Assembly: GCF_001507855.1 (NCBI RefSeq)
Contig: NZ_LGEN01000030.1
Location: 1 to 42,863 of the forward strand
Length of the DNA: 42,863 bases
Direction: 5' to 3'
From: Halomonas sp. 54_146
GTDB taxonomy: Bacteria; Pseudomonadota; Gammaproteobacteria; Pseudomonadales; Halomonadaceae
Shown here: in pieces, positions 32,739-39,595 of the stretch
How positions within the stretch are numbered: position 1 is the first letter of the stretch
Layout: every line of letters starts with the position of its first letter
Program-made: the position numbers and the translations under genes
The notes under the pieces: model-generated
Told to the model about the DNA's origin: nothing
What the model saw: the letters and a program-made list of their open reading frames with translations, nothing else
Databases searched by the model: none

Positions 32739-33809
32739 ATGCTGCCCTTTGGAAAAGATAAAGCCCATAAAGAGTGGGTTAACTGGTTAAAAAAACGCGA
32801 GGCATTAAATGCCAAAGTAATGGAGGTGAATTCCGGCTTACTTAAATATAGAGAGCTTGAGAAGTCTAAAGGTAATGAAGCCTTTTATATGCGACGTGAA
32901 GCATTAGAGACATTAGGCATTAGCCATAAAAACAGTCCTGAAAGCGGTCTTCCCAACTCCACAAAATTACGCCACATGCTGGCTGTCTCGGTGGAAAAGG
33001 CAGAGGAACTCCGTAAGCGAGGTCAAACATTTGATATCAATATCGCTGCATGCCGCGCAATGCACACCAAGCTAGATTCTATTTTGCAGGAAAAGGCCTC
33101 AGCAACAAAGAATATCGAAAGCCTAGAGATCCAGTTGGAGACCACAGAAGAACGGCTACGTGAACACGAGGATAACCCGCCTGATGCTGGGCACGCGGCT
33201 CTAAAAGCGTTCGATGATGAGCTTGCAGCCCTGGATAAAGAGCGCAGCCGTGTTGAAAACGCGATCAGTAACCAGACCCCCAACGGCGCAGAAACCGACC
33301 AAGCAGAGCGAGACGTTGCCGCCGCTCAGGAAAAGCTAGATGCCTTGGAAGCAGCCGCCGCGCTAGGGGAAAACAGCGATGAAGCACAGCAGAAAGCAAG
33401 TGGTGCGCTTACCCGCGCGCGCAACAAGCTGGAAAACTCACAAGCGGCTAAAGCCCGCCGTGAAGCCGCTAAGAGAGGCCTAATACGTAAGCTTGAAGAG
33501 ATTGAACAAAAACGTTCAGCGCTGGCTGACGAACGTGCCGAAGTTGCCAAGGAGGTGTATTTAGACGATCTGGCCGACGCCGAAAATCAGCTTCTAGACA
33601 TGCTCACTCATGCTGATCTTCATGGGCTGGTGAAGAAAATCAATGAAACCCGCGAACTAGTCAACTTGGCTTTTAACCATGGAAGTGGAGATGCAGAGCA
33701 CATAGCTCGCAAAAAGCCTCACTCACCGCTAACGATCAACATTGATATTAAACATCTCGTGGCGCTCGAAAATGCCAAAGAGCTTAACCGCGCAGGTATT
33801 CGTCTTTAA
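32739..33809 (+). CDS. Long coiled-coil protein of unknown function
   Basis: This 356-aa protein is dominated by heptad-rich helices from about residue 100 to 290 (EKASATKNIESLEIQLETTEERLREHEDN, AAQEKLDALEAAAALGEN, RRKAAKRGLIRKLEEIEQKRSALADERAEVAK-like). It has a globular N-terminal part of about 90 residues and a short C-terminal part (PLTINIDIKHLVALENAKELNRAGIRL). The start has a GAGAGA ribosome-binding site. It follows the S49 gene by 33 bp. Coiled coils of this kind occur in scaffolds, SMC-like and tape-like proteins; I cannot choose. Confidence 0.65.
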   Translation: MLPFGKDKAHKEWVNWLKKREALNAKVMEVNSGLLKYRELEKSKGNEAFYMRREALETLGISHKNSPESGLPNSTKLRHMLAVSVEKAEELRKRGQTFDINIAACRAMHTKLDSILQEKASATKNIESLEIQLETTEERLREHEDNPPDAGHAALKAFDDELAALDKERSRVENAISNQTPNGAETDQAERDVAAAQEKLDALEAAAALGENSDEAQQKASGALTRARNKLENSQAAKARREAAKRGLIRKLEEIEQKRSALADERAEVAKEVYLDDLADAENQLLDMLTHADLHGLVKKINETRELVNLAFNHGSGDAEHIARKKPHSPLTINIDIKHLVALENAKELNRAGIRL

Positions 33810-33823
33810 CGGGCAAAAATAAA

Positions 33824-33847
33824 CCGCCGGGGGATGAGGCCCGGCGG
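33824..33847. promoter_or_regulatory. GC-rich hairpin after the coiled-coil gene
   Basis: CCGCCGGG (33824-33831) and CCCGGCGG (33840-33847) form a perfect 8-bp GC stem with an 8-nt loop. There is no T run after it, so it may protect the 3' end of the upstream mRNA or act as a pause. Confidence 0.6.
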
Positions 33848-33876
33848 ATTACGTCTTGCTAACCTAGGAGCGCGCT

Positions 33877-34386
33877 ATGACCAACGCGCAATTTAAGTAT
33901 ATGCCCAATAGTACCCCCCAACAAGTTAAACACTTTGCATTTTCTCAGCGCCTGGCTTATGGTTTTAGCGTCACTGCAAAATCAGTGACCGGGTGTGGAA
34001 ACCCGATAATCTCTAGGCGCACTAGCGCCCCCATTTCAGCAGGCGCTTTTTTTGTGCCCGCTGTATGTTATGGCGGCTGTGCGTGGGACACCTTCGGGTG
34101 TGCCGGTTTCCTAGAGTGCCGGTTTTCCACCCCGCGTACGGTCGCCACCCAATCCCGTGGAAAGGATCGTGGCGACTCCTCAACTCTAGGAGTCATACCG
34201 ATGGCATTATTCCGCCTGTTACCTACCCGTAGTGCGCCCGCTCGCGCCGCTGCCCACCGTGCAATGGCTAAAGCCGCCCTCTTTGCTAACTCAAGTGCTG
34301 CCGTTCGGCTGAAGCGCTATAACCACCACATGGATAAAGCCCGCCGCCTGGAAGCTGCCCCGCGCAGCGAGGAAGGTGCGGCATGA
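33877..34386 (+). CDS. Ash-like protein / structured leader gene
   Basis: This 169-aa reading frame has a good AGGAG ribosome-binding site. The N-terminal half (AYGFSVTAKSVTGCGNPIISR, ISAGAFFVPAVCYGG, VATQSRGKDRGDSSTLGV) resembles the Ash family of P4-like prophages, in which AKSxxGxGNP and FFVPA are typical. In P4 this region encodes immunity RNA and leader functions more than a well-defined enzyme. The DNA contains a series of hairpins, including a terminator with a competing stem and a sequestered ribosome-binding site before an internal ATG at 34201. Only part of the frame may be protein-relevant; the last 62 codons are also read as a separate gene. Confidence 0.55.
   Translation: MTNAQFKYMPNSTPQQVKHFAFSQRLAYGFSVTAKSVTGCGNPIISRRTSAPISAGAFFVPAVCYGGCAWDTFGCAGFLECRFSTPRTVATQSRGKDRGDSSTLGVIPMALFRLLPTRSAPARAAAHRAMAKAALFANSSAAVRLKRYNHHMDKARRLEAAPRSEEGAA
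33970..34005. promoter_or_regulatory. Twin hairpins in the Ash-like leader
   Basis: GTCACTG (33970-33976) pairs perfectly with CAGTGAC (33983-33989), and CGGGT (33990-33994) with ACCCG (34001-34005). They are adjacent and precede the terminator. Confidence 0.65.
34016..34053 (+). terminator. Terminator with competing anti-terminator stem
   Basis: AGCGCC (34024-34029) pairs with GGCGCT (34042-34047), followed by seven T residues, a standard terminator. The same GCGCC (34025-34029) can instead pair with GGCGC at 34016-34020 just upstream. The two stems exclude each other, which is the layout of an attenuator. In the P4 immunity system transcription of the replication operon is blocked in a similar region. 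Confidence 0.7.
34141..34194. promoter_or_regulatory. Mutually exclusive hairpins that hide a ribosome-binding site
   Basis: GTCGCCAC (34141-34148) pairs with GTGGCGAC (34169-34176). GACTCCT (34174-34180) pairs perfectly with AGGAGTC (34188-34194), which contains the AGGAG ribosome-binding site for the ATG at 34201. The two stems share 34174-34176 and cannot both be complete, so translation of the small protein can be switched by RNA folding. Confidence 0.7.
34201..34386 (+). CDS. Small basic protein, possible separate product at the end of the Ash-like frame
   Basis: Translation from the ATG at 34201 gives 61 residues, MALFRLLPTRSAPARAAAHRAM onwards, very Arg/Ala-rich, with the AGGAG site 8 nt upstream but locked in a hairpin. 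The frame is the same as the Ash-like gene, so this is a nested start. The stop overlaps the next gene as ATGA. No family recognised; the basic composition suggests RNA or DNA binding. Confidence 0.5.
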   Translation: MALFRLLPTRSAPARAAAHRAMAKAALFANSSAAVRLKRYNHHMDKARRLEAAPRSEEGAA

Positions 34387-34844
34387 AGAAATCAGACATC
34401 ATCGCAGAGCTGTGGATGGAACAGGACACAGCGATTATTGATACTCGCCAAGCCATCAAAAAAGTGGCCACGCTAGGCCTTCAGTTGGAAACCGACTACG
34501 GCAACTTAGTGCTTACCCAACGGGAACGCGCCTCTGTTCAAGCGTGCTTGCTTGGGCTATTGCAGCGCCGTTTAAGCACTCTGGAAGAACTCGACGGGCC
34601 GCCTCCCTGGTTAATGGATCACGATGACAACCTAACGTTGTGCCGTGAGCATATGGAGCATGCAGAAGCGCTGTTCTATTCCATTATCAAGCTGCTGGAT
34701 TCACCTGAAACCGTCCTCATGGCTAAGCGCCTTGCTCGAATTGGCAGCCAGCTTGCTGCTAGTTCACTGGTGGATATTAACGGCCAGCTAGCCGCTTTGA
34801 ATGCCCAAGCAATGGAAATGCATGCAGCGAGGGCGCCCAAATGA
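34383..34844 (+). CDS. Unknown helical protein in the replication operon
   Basis: This 153-aa, largely helical protein (DIIAELWMEQDTAIIDTRQAIKKVATLGLQLE, AEALFYSIIKLLDSPETVLMAKRLARIGSQLAASSLVD) matches no family I recognise. It is joined by ATGA overlaps to the genes before and after it. Position between the Ash-like leader and the primase suggests a role in replication or its control. Confidence 0.65.
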   Translation: MKKSDIIAELWMEQDTAIIDTRQAIKKVATLGLQLETDYGNLVLTQRERASVQACLLGLLQRRLSTLEELDGPPPWLMDHDDNLTLCREHMEHAEALFYSIIKLLDSPETVLMAKRLARIGSQLAASSLVDINGQLAALNAQAMEMHAARAPK

Positions 34845-35170
34845 ATACGGCTACCCCTATCCCAGCCCCAAGCGTGCTTACACAAGCGCACCGTGACGCT
34901 ATGGCCTACATCCAGGATCTAGCGATAACGATCAGCCAGCAAAGCGTGTTTGCCGTAAGTGCTGAATATGTGGGCCATACCCATGAATTCAGCGCCCATG
35001 TGCTGCGCTTTAGCGAGATTATCAAGGGCAACTTCAGGGCCGAAAAAACTCTACGCACACTTTTACCGAGCCGCATTTCATGGGCAGGTGATAACGCGCT
35101 TGAAGAACTGCAAACCATGGCCCGTGAGCTAGAAACCCTGCTGGTGACGCCTGATGGAGGTGCCCTATGA
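34841..35170 (+). CDS. Unknown small protein in the replication operon
   Basis: This 109-aa protein is helical (AHRDAMAYIQDLAITISQQSVFAVSAEYVGH, WAGDNALEELQTMARELETLL) and unrecognised. It overlaps both neighbours by ATGA, so its translation is coupled to them. Confidence 0.6.
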   Translation: MNTATPIPAPSVLTQAHRDAMAYIQDLAITISQQSVFAVSAEYVGHTHEFSAHVLRFSEIIKGNFRAEKTLRTLLPSRISWAGDNALEELQTMARELETLLVTPDGGAL

Positions 35171-35466
35171 CTCGCCCAATAACCGGTTTTGATATGCGTT
35201 GCAATGACCTACGCGACAGTGCGAGCGCTATCCGTACCATTATGCGCCTGATCGAAGAGGATCAAATGCGCCGGGATACCGACGATGAAACGCCCTTCCT
35301 AACTCCCGGATTAACTTGCGGGCTAAGCAGTGCGGCCACACAGCTCACTGAGCGAATCCACAGCCTGACCGATGCGTTATCGCTTGAATACGGTGAAGAA
35401 GTAAAGGCGGCCAGTGAAGCCAAACTAGCGCCCTCATTACAGGCGGTTAAAAGGAACAAGCAATGA
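35167..35466 (+). CDS. Unknown small protein in the replication operon
   Basis: This 99-aa protein (MTRPITGFDMRCNDLRDSASAIRTIMRLIEEDQMRRD, LTERIHSLTDALSLEYGEEVKAASEAKLAP) is helical and has no recognised domain. It is coupled by ATGA overlaps to the gene before it and to the primase-helicase gene after it. Confidence 0.6.
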   Translation: MTRPITGFDMRCNDLRDSASAIRTIMRLIEEDQMRRDTDDETPFLTPGLTCGLSSAATQLTERIHSLTDALSLEYGEEVKAASEAKLAPSLQAVKRNKQ

Positions 35467-38357
35467 AAACGCCCAAAGGATCTATAACGCCTGCCCGCTT
35501 TCAGGACGTTAACCGCTTGGCGCTTAGCCGGGTGGAAGGCGTATTAGCGCACTGGCTGCCGGGCGGCGTTAACAAAAACGGTGAATACATCGTTAAAAAT
35601 CCGGCCCGTGACGACCGCAACGTAGGCTCATTTTCCGTCAACCTCAGCACAGGACAGTGGTACGACTTTGCCACAGGCGATAAAGGTGGCGATCTGGTAG
35701 CACTGGTAGCGTATGTGGAAGGACAATCACAGGCCGATGCTTTGCACACGCTGGAAGCATTTATGGGCAGCGCACCTGCTGAACTGCCCTCGCGCAAGAA
35801 AGCCGAGGTTGCATCATCCGACCCTTGGCAGCCCGTGGCACCGATCCCAGCCGATGCACTAAGCGGTATCCCCAAAATACACTTTAAGCATGGCGATCCT
35901 TGGAAACGTTGGGAATACCGCGACACTCAAGGCGCGCTTTTAATGGTGATTGACCGCTTTAACCTGCCTGCACAGCCTGGGGAAGACAAACCACGCAAGG
36001 TATTCTCACCCCTTACTCTTTGGCGGCATGCGGGAACGGGTGACACCAAATGGCAGCGCAAGGGATTGCCTGCCCCAAGGCCGCTGCTGAACCTGGAAGC
36101 ACTGGCAAAACAGCCAAGCGCCCCAGTGGTGGTGTGCGAAGGCGAGAAAAGCGCCGATGCCGCTGGCACCTTGCTGCCTGATTACCTTGCCACCTGCTGG
36201 CCTAACGGTACCAACTCAGTCAGCAAAGCGGACTTCTCCCCTCTCAAAGGCCGTGACGTTGTGCTTTGGCCTGATAACGATGCAGGCGGCATTGCCTGTA
36301 TGGAAGCATTAGCAGGCGACCTGCAAGCTTTGGGAGCGAAGTCAGTACGCTTGATGGTACTGGATCACTTCCACCAAGTGCCCGGGTGGCATAACGAAAC
36401 GCCCACCCTTGAGGCTGGCGGTGAATGGCATGAAAAAGATGATGCTGCCGATCTGCTAGCCCGAGGCTGGACAGCCGACCACCTAAGCAAGCTACTCACT
36501 GAAGGCGTGTTATTCCAGGAACCGGTTTCAACGCCAGCCCCTGCCAAAAAGCCCGACACAGCCAAGCGGGATAAGCGTAAGAAACCCCAAGAAACGCCCG
36601 GTTTCACCGTTAAAGATACGGGCCTATATGCAGTCACAGAAGACGATGAACCCCGGCGGGTATGTGAGCGGCTGGATATCATCGCGCAAACCCGTGATGA
36701 ACGTGGCCACAACTGGGGATTGTTGGTGGAATTCTGCGACCCAGACGGTATCACCAAGCGTTGGAACATACCCATGCCGGCACTGATTAGCGAGGGCGCG
36801 AAGGATGCTATCGCACCACTGCTTTCCATGGGGCTGAAGCTGGATGCAAAACGACCAGCCCGCAACACCAAGAATGACCTTATCAGCTACCTGCAAGGGT
36901 ATGGGGGCGACGCCCGAGCTCGTTTAGTAGACCGTATGGGCTGGCACGGCGATGCCTACTTGCTGCCTATGGGAGCAATAGGCGATACCTCCGAAGCACT
37001 TGAATTTACCAACCACGGTGCCGAGCTGCCCAGCATTGAAGAGGCAGGCACGCTAGAAGATTGGCAAACCCACATTGGTGCGCTCTGCCCTGGCAACGAT
37101 AGGTTAACTCTAAGTGTGTGTGTCGCGTTCGCGGGGCCTTTGCTCCATTTGTTGGGCTTGGAATCCGGCGGTTTTCATCTGTATGGCGAGAGTTCCGGCG
37201 GGAAAACCACGCACTTGCAAGCTGCTGTTTCTGTTTACGGCTCGCCCAAGCTAGTGCGCAGCTGGCGATCGACAGACAACGCCCTTGAATCGATAGCCTC
37301 CGCACATTCTGATGGTCTGCTAGCCCTTGATGAAATTGGCATGTGCAGCCCACGCATCATCGGTGAAACGGTTTATATGCTGGGCAACGGTGCAGGCAAA
37401 GCGCGTGCGAACGATCGAGGAAACGGGAAACCTGTGCGCCGCTGGCGGCTGCTGTTTCTCTCAACGGGCGAAAAGACGCTTGAACAGCACATGGATGAAG
37501 CTAACCAAATGCACCGTGCCGGCATGGATATTCGCATGCTAGGGGTGCCCGCTGACGCCGGGGCAGGCATGGGCTTGTTTCAGTCGCTTCATGGCTTCGC
37601 CAATGCTGCTGAGCTTTCCGACTACCTAAAAGCCAGCGTAGGTAAATATTACGGCACTCCCCTGGTGAAGTTCCTGGAAGCACTGACCGAACCTGACAAC
37701 ACACGCACCGTCATCAAGGCCTTTCCCAAAACACTCCAAGCCTTTGAGAAAGAGACCTTACCCAAGGATGCCAGCGGCCAAGCCCATCGTGCCGCCGCTC
37801 GCTTTGCGTTAGTCGCTTTAGCGGGCGAATACGCCACCACCTGGGGAGCAACTGGCTGGCCAGCATACACCGCTTGGAATGCTGCTAAGGCCTGTTTTGC
37901 TGCCTGGCTGGCAGCGCGCGGCGGTGCTGGCAACCAGGAAGAAACCAAGGTGCTGGATGCGCTTTGCCACCTGATAGAAACCCATGGTGAAGCGCGCTTC
38001 TCACGCTTAAATATTGATTATCAGCATGACAGCCACGCCCCAAGAACCGTCAACAAACTTGGTTATCGGCGCACTGAAACCTTTGGTAGCGGTGCTGAAT
38101 TACGCACCGTCACCACGTATTACATCACCCCGGCAGCATGGGCCAAGGAAGTATGGGGCCGGGCTGGCCTTCCATCCGCACGGCAAGCAAACAAGGTGCT
38201 GAAGGCCCATGAGGTGTTGCAGCTTGACCATGAAGGTAAAACATCTATCAAGGTACCCGGCATCAAGGGAGGTTCAGCACGATATTACGTGTTCACTGAT
38301 GAAGCGCTCTACAAGGCGCAGGGGGCGGCGAATGATGAGTTAGAAGCCGCTGCATAG
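35463..38357 (+). CDS. TOPRIM/DUF927 primase-helicase
   Basis: This 964-aa replication protein starts with a primase-like region (NPARDDRNVGSFSVNLSTGQWYDFATGDKGGD). A TOPRIM domain follows, with CEGEKSADA (residues 225-233) and WPDNDAGG (about 269-276). The C-terminal half is DUF927 helicase-like, with Walker A GESSGGKTT starting at residue 575 and Walker B ALDEIG (D623, E624). It corresponds in role to the P4 alpha protein, providing primase and helicase for element replication. The usual zinc-finger of such primases is not obvious at the N-terminus. It is the last gene of the ATGA-coupled chain. Confidence 0.9.
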   Translation: MKTPKGSITPARFQDVNRLALSRVEGVLAHWLPGGVNKNGEYIVKNPARDDRNVGSFSVNLSTGQWYDFATGDKGGDLVALVAYVEGQSQADALHTLEAFMGSAPAELPSRKKAEVASSDPWQPVAPIPADALSGIPKIHFKHGDPWKRWEYRDTQGALLMVIDRFNLPAQPGEDKPRKVFSPLTLWRHAGTGDTKWQRKGLPAPRPLLNLEALAKQPSAPVVVCEGEKSADAAGTLLPDYLATCWPNGTNSVSKADFSPLKGRDVVLWPDNDAGGIACMEALAGDLQALGAKSVRLMVLDHFHQVPGWHNETPTLEAGGEWHEKDDAADLLARGWTADHLSKLLTEGVLFQEPVSTPAPAKKPDTAKRDKRKKPQETPGFTVKDTGLYAVTEDDEPRRVCERLDIIAQTRDERGHNWGLLVEFCDPDGITKRWNIPMPALISEGAKDAIAPLLSMGLKLDAKRPARNTKNDLISYLQGYGGDARARLVDRMGWHGDAYLLPMGAIGDTSEALEFTNHGAELPSIEEAGTLEDWQTHIGALCPGNDRLTLSVCVAFAGPLLHLLGLESGGFHLYGESSGGKTTHLQAAVSVYGSPKLVRSWRSTDNALESIASAHSDGLLALDEIGMCSPRIIGETVYMLGNGAGKARANDRGNGKPVRRWRLLFLSTGEKTLEQHMDEANQMHRAGMDIRMLGVPADAGAGMGLFQSLHGFANAAELSDYLKASVGKYYGTPLVKFLEALTEPDNTRTVIKAFPKTLQAFEKETLPKDASGQAHRAAARFALVALAGEYATTWGATGWPAYTAWNAAKACFAAWLAARGGAGNQEETKVLDALCHLIETHGEARFSRLNIDYQHDSHAPRTVNKLGYRRTETFGSGAELRTVTTYYITPAAWAKEVWGRAGLPSARQANKVLKAHEVLQLDHEGKTSIKVPGIKGGSARYYVFTDEALYKAQGAANDELEAAA

Positions 38358-38388
38358 CGCTGTCGCACCAACCTATTAAATTACAACC

Positions 38389-38417
38389 TTGAGCATTCAA
38401 TAGAGGGGTGCAATAAT
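38389..38417 (+). promoter_or_regulatory. Probable promoter of the ietAS-like operon
   Basis: TTGAGC (38389-38394), a 17-bp spacer and AATAAT (38412-38417; 5/6 to consensus). It lies in the 112-bp gap between the primase and ATPase genes. No clear ribosome-binding site precedes the ATPase ATG at 38470; the leader is AT-rich. Confidence 0.55.
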
Positions 38418-38469
38418 TAGGAAAAGGAGCCATTTTGCTTCCTATATATATCAATGGTTTACGTTTAAA

Positions 38470-39594
38470 ATGGTCGAAAACACTTATATTTTTGAAAAAC
38501 TGATCCAGCTCGCTGCTCTTGGAGCCCGTGGGAATAGTGAAAAAGTCAAAATACAGGCTCTGAGGCTAGTGAGAACCCTCCAGGCGGAGGAGCATCCTAT
38601 TGCTGGCCGTTTAAAGGATGCCATCTTCAGCGATGTTGGCGACAACGGATCAAACATTGTCAGACAGGTTCATGGACCAGGGTTAACTTCACCCGTCCCC
38701 TCAGATAAAGAGAGCGGGCTAGACATACTTAACGTTGAAGATCCAGTACAACTACCTATGGGGTTTATCGGCTCGAATGAAGTCAAAGGCCCTATAGATG
38801 CAGTTTTGAGTGAGCGAAAAAAATTACATGAATTAATAGCTGCTGGCATAACACCAACAAGCAGATTGCTTTTTACTGGCCCACCTGGTGTAGGGAAAAC
38901 TGTTTGTGCAAAGTACATTGCAAAAAAACTGAACAGACCGCTACTAACATTAGATTTAGCGACTGTAGTCAGCAGCTTATTAGGAAAGACTGGTAACAAT
39001 ATTAAATCAGCCATGCGTTATGCACGTGAAATGCCCTGCGTGCTTTTGATAGACGAAATCGATGCTATTGCTAAAATGCGTGACGATAGCTCTGACGTTG
39101 GAGAGACAAAAAGGTTAGTAACTGTAATACTGCAAGAGCTAGATCAATGGCAGGGCGACAATCTACTAATTTCAGCTACAAATCATTACCACCTCCTCGA
39201 CCCTGCTATACACAGAAGGTTTGATCAAATCATTGAGTTCAAAAGACCCACAAGCGAGAGCTTAAAAAAAGTAGGACTTTCTTTAATAAAACAAAATGAA
39301 AATGTTCCACGTGAGTGGGTGTTATTTCTATCTATAGCGATGGAAGGCACTTCTTATAGCGATTTCCAAAGAGAGGTTAACAACCTCAGAAAAAGCTATT
39401 TCTTATATGGAGAGAGTGGAGCGCAAAAGTTCGTTGAGTCTTTACTCAATAAAGATGCTTCTTCTTTTAATAAAGAAACAAGAAAAAAAATAGCAGTACA
39501 ACTTGTCCGCGAGAACCGAGTTTCTCAACGAGCAGCAAGCAAGATTACATCGATTGCTAGAGGCACACTCAAAAACGCGTTGGAGGCTTCCTAA
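38470..39594 (+). CDS. ietA: AAA+ ATPase of an IetAS-type defence pair
   Basis: This 374-aa protein has one AAA+ module: Walker A GPPGVGKT (residues 137-144), Walker B VLLIDEID (191-198), sensor-1 ISATN (about 234-238) and arginine finger HRRFD (R249/R250). An N-terminal helical part of about 100 residues and a C-terminal lid follow the AAA+ layout of the FtsH/spastin-like group. The next gene is a subtilisin-like protease, and the ATPase-first, one-base-gap order matches IetAS, a two-gene anti-phage system. Function as defence is inferred from architecture. The sequence is clearly more AT-rich than its surroundings, a sign of separate transfer. Confidence 0.85.
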   Translation: MVENTYIFEKLIQLAALGARGNSEKVKIQALRLVRTLQAEEHPIAGRLKDAIFSDVGDNGSNIVRQVHGPGLTSPVPSDKESGLDILNVEDPVQLPMGFIGSNEVKGPIDAVLSERKKLHELIAAGITPTSRLLFTGPPGVGKTVCAKYIAKKLNRPLLTLDLATVVSSLLGKTGNNIKSAMRYAREMPCVLLIDEIDAIAKMRDDSSDVGETKRLVTVILQELDQWQGDNLLISATNHYHLLDPAIHRRFDQIIEFKRPTSESLKKVGLSLIKQNENVPREWVLFLSIAMEGTSYSDFQREVNNLRKSYFLYGESGAQKFVESLLNKDASSFNKETRKKIAVQLVRENRVSQRAASKITSIARGTLKNALEAS

Positions 39595-39595
39595 C

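Noticed and set aside
35501..37948. Several antisense frames inside the primase-helicase gene
   Set aside because: Opposite a gene with clear catalytic motifs; no ribosome-binding sites or family features.
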